Assembly: GCF_000332515.2 (NCBI RefSeq)
Contig: NZ_AOGZ02000016.1
Span: 195,628 to 259,627, forward strand
Origin: Leptospira wolbachii serovar Codice str. CDC
GTDB taxonomy: Bacteria > Spirochaetota > Leptospiria > Leptospirales > Leptospiraceae
Direction of reading: 5' to 3'
Length of the DNA stretch: 64,000 nucleotides
Translations under genes and position numbers: made by a program
Notes under the pieces: model-generated
Told to the model about the DNA's origin: nothing
Seen by the model: only the letters and a program-made list of their open reading frames with translations
Database searches by the model: none
Shown: piece by piece, positions 62,253 through 64,000 of the stretch
Position numbering within the stretch: position 1 is the stretch's first letter
Layout: every line of letters starts with the position of its first letter

Positions 62253-64000
62253 ACGAAAGCCTTTCGGTCCTAACCAAAACAGAATGTGACCATTGTGGAA
62301 ATCCCATCCGATTGGTACGGATTGAAGCAAAGGTCGGGGACGATACAAAAGTATTTTGTTGCGAAGGTTGTGAAACCGTTTATTCTATCATCAACTCACT
62401 CGGTGGAAGTTATTACTACAACTTAAAAGGTAATACCAAACTCGATCCTGTTCGAATCGAAGAAAACGATGCGGATCTTGAAAACGAACTCGTATATGAA
62501 AAGTTCGTTCGTAAATCAGGAGATCATTCTGAAGTTTCAATACAAATCACAAATATTCATTGTTCTGCTTGTGTTTGGATCAATGAAAAAGTTTTAAATG
62601 AAGAGGAAGGAATCCTCTCGGCTCAAATCAATTTTGCCTCTGGGAGAGCCAGAGTCCGTTTTGATCGTACTAAAATCAAAATATCGCGAATCCTAACCCT
62701 CATCCGCGCCATTGGGTATAAACCCGTTCTCTTCTCTCCCACGGAAGGAACACTAGAAAAAACAAAACAACTGAAAACCCTACTCCTTCGTATCGGTGTG
62801 GCCGGGTTTTGTTTTGGAAATATTATGATCTTAAGTGTTGCCTTATATTCAGGATATTTCACTGGAATTGATTTGGATATCAAACGTCTCTTCCACTATG
62901 CCTCTTGGGTATTTGCCACTCCTGCTTATTTATATTCAGGATATCCTTTTATGTCTGGATTCTTAACAAGCATTAGACGGAGAACTCTGTCCATGGACTT
63001 CCTATTGTTTTTGGGAATTTCTATGGCCTATTTTTATTCTGTTTATGTAACACTCACTGATGTGGGCGAAGTCTATTTTGATTCAGTGGCAATGATTTAC
63101 TTTTTTATTTTGATTGGAAAGTACTTCGAAGAGAAAGCCAGAGTTTTTGCTTCCGATAAATTGGAATCGATACTTTGTAAACTTCCGGAGACATCCATTC
63201 GAGTGACAGACTCAGGAGAAGAAACAATCTCTAGTAGTGAAATCAAAATTGGAGATAAAATCCGTGTGGCCCCCGGGAAACGAATTCCAGTGGATGCCAT
63301 CTTGATCTCCGAACAAACTTATGTGGATGAATCCTTTCTTACTGGTGAGTCCTTACCAATTCGGAAAAAACAAGGGGACAATATCCTTGCAGGTTCTCTC
63401 GCCATGGATAATCCTGCTTTGATTGTTGCCGGTTCTGATTACCACGCCTCCACACTCTCTTCCCTTAAACTTCGCTTAGAAGAAGCACTGCATCTCAAAC
63501 CAAAACTACAAATCCTTACCGAGAGAATTGCTTCGTATTTTATTACCGTTGTCTTTGGTCTTGCTTTCCTTTGTTTTTTTGTTTGGTATTATGTATCGGG
63601 TGGGAACTTAGAACAAAGCCTTGTCACAACTATTTCTGTTTTGATTGTTGCCTGCCCTTGTGCCTTGGGTATTTCAGTCCCTACAGCCCTTGTCACCAAT
63701 CATATTCTCAATGCGGATAAAGGTGTACTCTTAAAAAATCCATCTGTTGTGGAAGCGCTAGCTAAGGCAAATACCATCTTTTTGGACAAAACAGGAACTC
63801 TGACCGAAGGTAAATTTTTAGTACGCCAAGTATCAGTGTCCGATGACCACCTACCACTTGTTTATCGAATCGAAAAAGAAGTGAACCATCCTTTAGCGAA
63901 ATCACTTGTGAAGTATCTAGAACCTTTTAGCTCTGTTACCAAAAGAGCAGGATCCATCCAACTTCTCCATTTGGAAAACATCCCTGGCCAGTCTACGCGT
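62249..64000 (+). CDS. ccoI: Copper-translocating P-type ATPase CcoI/FixI, partial
   Basis: The frame is open to the right window edge (584 residues visible). The N-terminal domain has ECDHCGNPI and CCEGCETVY (heavy-metal-binding domain typical of FixI), then an HMA domain with NIHCSACVWINEKV. Later come the helix motif ACPCALG, the phosphorylation motif DKTGTLTEG, and an NHPLAKS site that binds ATP. It loads copper into the cbb3 oxidase. The 3' end is outside the window. Confidence 0.95.
   Translation, partial: MNESLSVLTKTECDHCGNPIRLVRIEAKVGDDTKVFCCEGCETVYSIINSLGGSYYYNLKGNTKLDPVRIEENDADLENELVYEKFVRKSGDHSEVSIQITNIHCSACVWINEKVLNEEEGILSAQINFASGRARVRFDRTKIKISRILTLIRAIGYKPVLFSPTEGTLEKTKQLKTLLLRIGVAGFCFGNIMILSVALYSGYFTGIDLDIKRLFHYASWVFATPAYLYSGYPFMSGFLTSIRRRTLSMDFLLFLGISMAYFYSVYVTLTDVGEVYFDSVAMIYFFILIGKYFEEKARVFASDKLESILCKLPETSIRVTDSGEETISSSEIKIGDKIRVAPGKRIPVDAILISEQTYVDESFLTGESLPIRKKQGDNILAGSLAMDNPALIVAGSDYHASTLSSLKLRLEEALHLKPKLQILTERIASYFITVVFGLAFLCFFVWYYVSGGNLEQSLVTTISVLIVACPCALGISVPTALVTNHILNADKGVLLKNPSVVEALAKANTIFLDKTGTLTEGKFLVRQVSVSDDHLPLVYRIEKEVNHPLAKSLVKYLEPFSSVTKRAGSIQLLHLENIPGQSTR

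Noticed and set aside
1..64000. tRNA, rRNA, CRISPR arrays, insertion sequences, phage genes, toxin-antitoxin pairs
   Set aside because: None of the tell-tale sequences were seen on either strand when reading through the window.

Overview
The window is chromosomal DNA of a spirochaete, most probably genus Leptospira, and possibly one of the saprophytic species. This is an inference from gene content and style: AT-rich sequence, many spirochaete-type lipoproteins (lipobox ending in a Cys near residue 16-21), DUF1574-like SGNH proteins, a eukaryote-type UDP-glucose pyrophosphorylase, an M30-like metalloprotease lipoprotein, and a complete cbb3 oxidase locus. I saw no rRNA, tRNA, CRISPR array, insertion sequence or prophage. 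Gene density is high, with many 1-50 bp overlaps.

Region by region. (1) 1-5203, minus strand: a tightly coupled surface-glycan operon with a nucleotidyltransferase/GT2 fusion, a paratose-epimerase-like SDR, a DPM-like GT2, a membrane-anchored SGNH protein and the start of a polytopic glycopolymer protein. (2) 5238-9375: an exported protein and an M30-like metalloprotease lipoprotein whose start codons share one ATGCAT, a second SGNH protein, and two small soluble genes. (3) 9477-12830: a CFA synthase-like methyltransferase, a DUF1365 protein and an FAD oxidoreductase. (4) 12857-17373: pyrF, three envelope genes and speE. (5) 17505-22031: small genes, including a DUF302 gene under a CsoR/CstR-type operator, a lipoprotein with a hairpin over its ribosome binding site, and a ferritin-like protein with a histone-H1-like tail. 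(6) 22097-27565: both methylmalonyl-CoA mutase subunits and the MeaB chaperone GTPase. (7) 27566-32033: a two-component system next to an ankyrin lipoprotein that is out of frame at a homopolymer in its signal peptide, another lipoprotein, a probable 56-residue membrane peptide, and three copies of a dyad motif. (8) 32083-41445: a PilZ protein, an RND pump, a GT-C-like membrane protein, then ExbB, TonB and a cysteine-free papain-fold/FN3 protein. (9) 41460-49831: a thioesterase divergent from a TetR regulator, UDP-glucose pyrophosphorylase, an alpha/beta-hydrolase-like protein with no nucleophile Ser, a Csp-type copper storage protein, a TraB protein, CheD, an HDOD protein and shikimate kinase. 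(10) 50239-56251: gltBD. (11) 56460-64000: a DUF5683-like protein, then ccoN-O-Q-P-G-H-I behind a near-perfect FNR box; ccoI is cut by the window end.

The best leads for something undescribed are the papain-like pseudoenzyme fused to FN3 modules behind ExbB-TonB, the phase-variable-looking ankyrin lipoprotein beside a two-component system, the glycan operon with an epimerase lacking its catalytic Tyr, histone-like tails on two unrelated protein folds, and several RNA or operator structures. All are predictions from reading the sequence; no database search was run.
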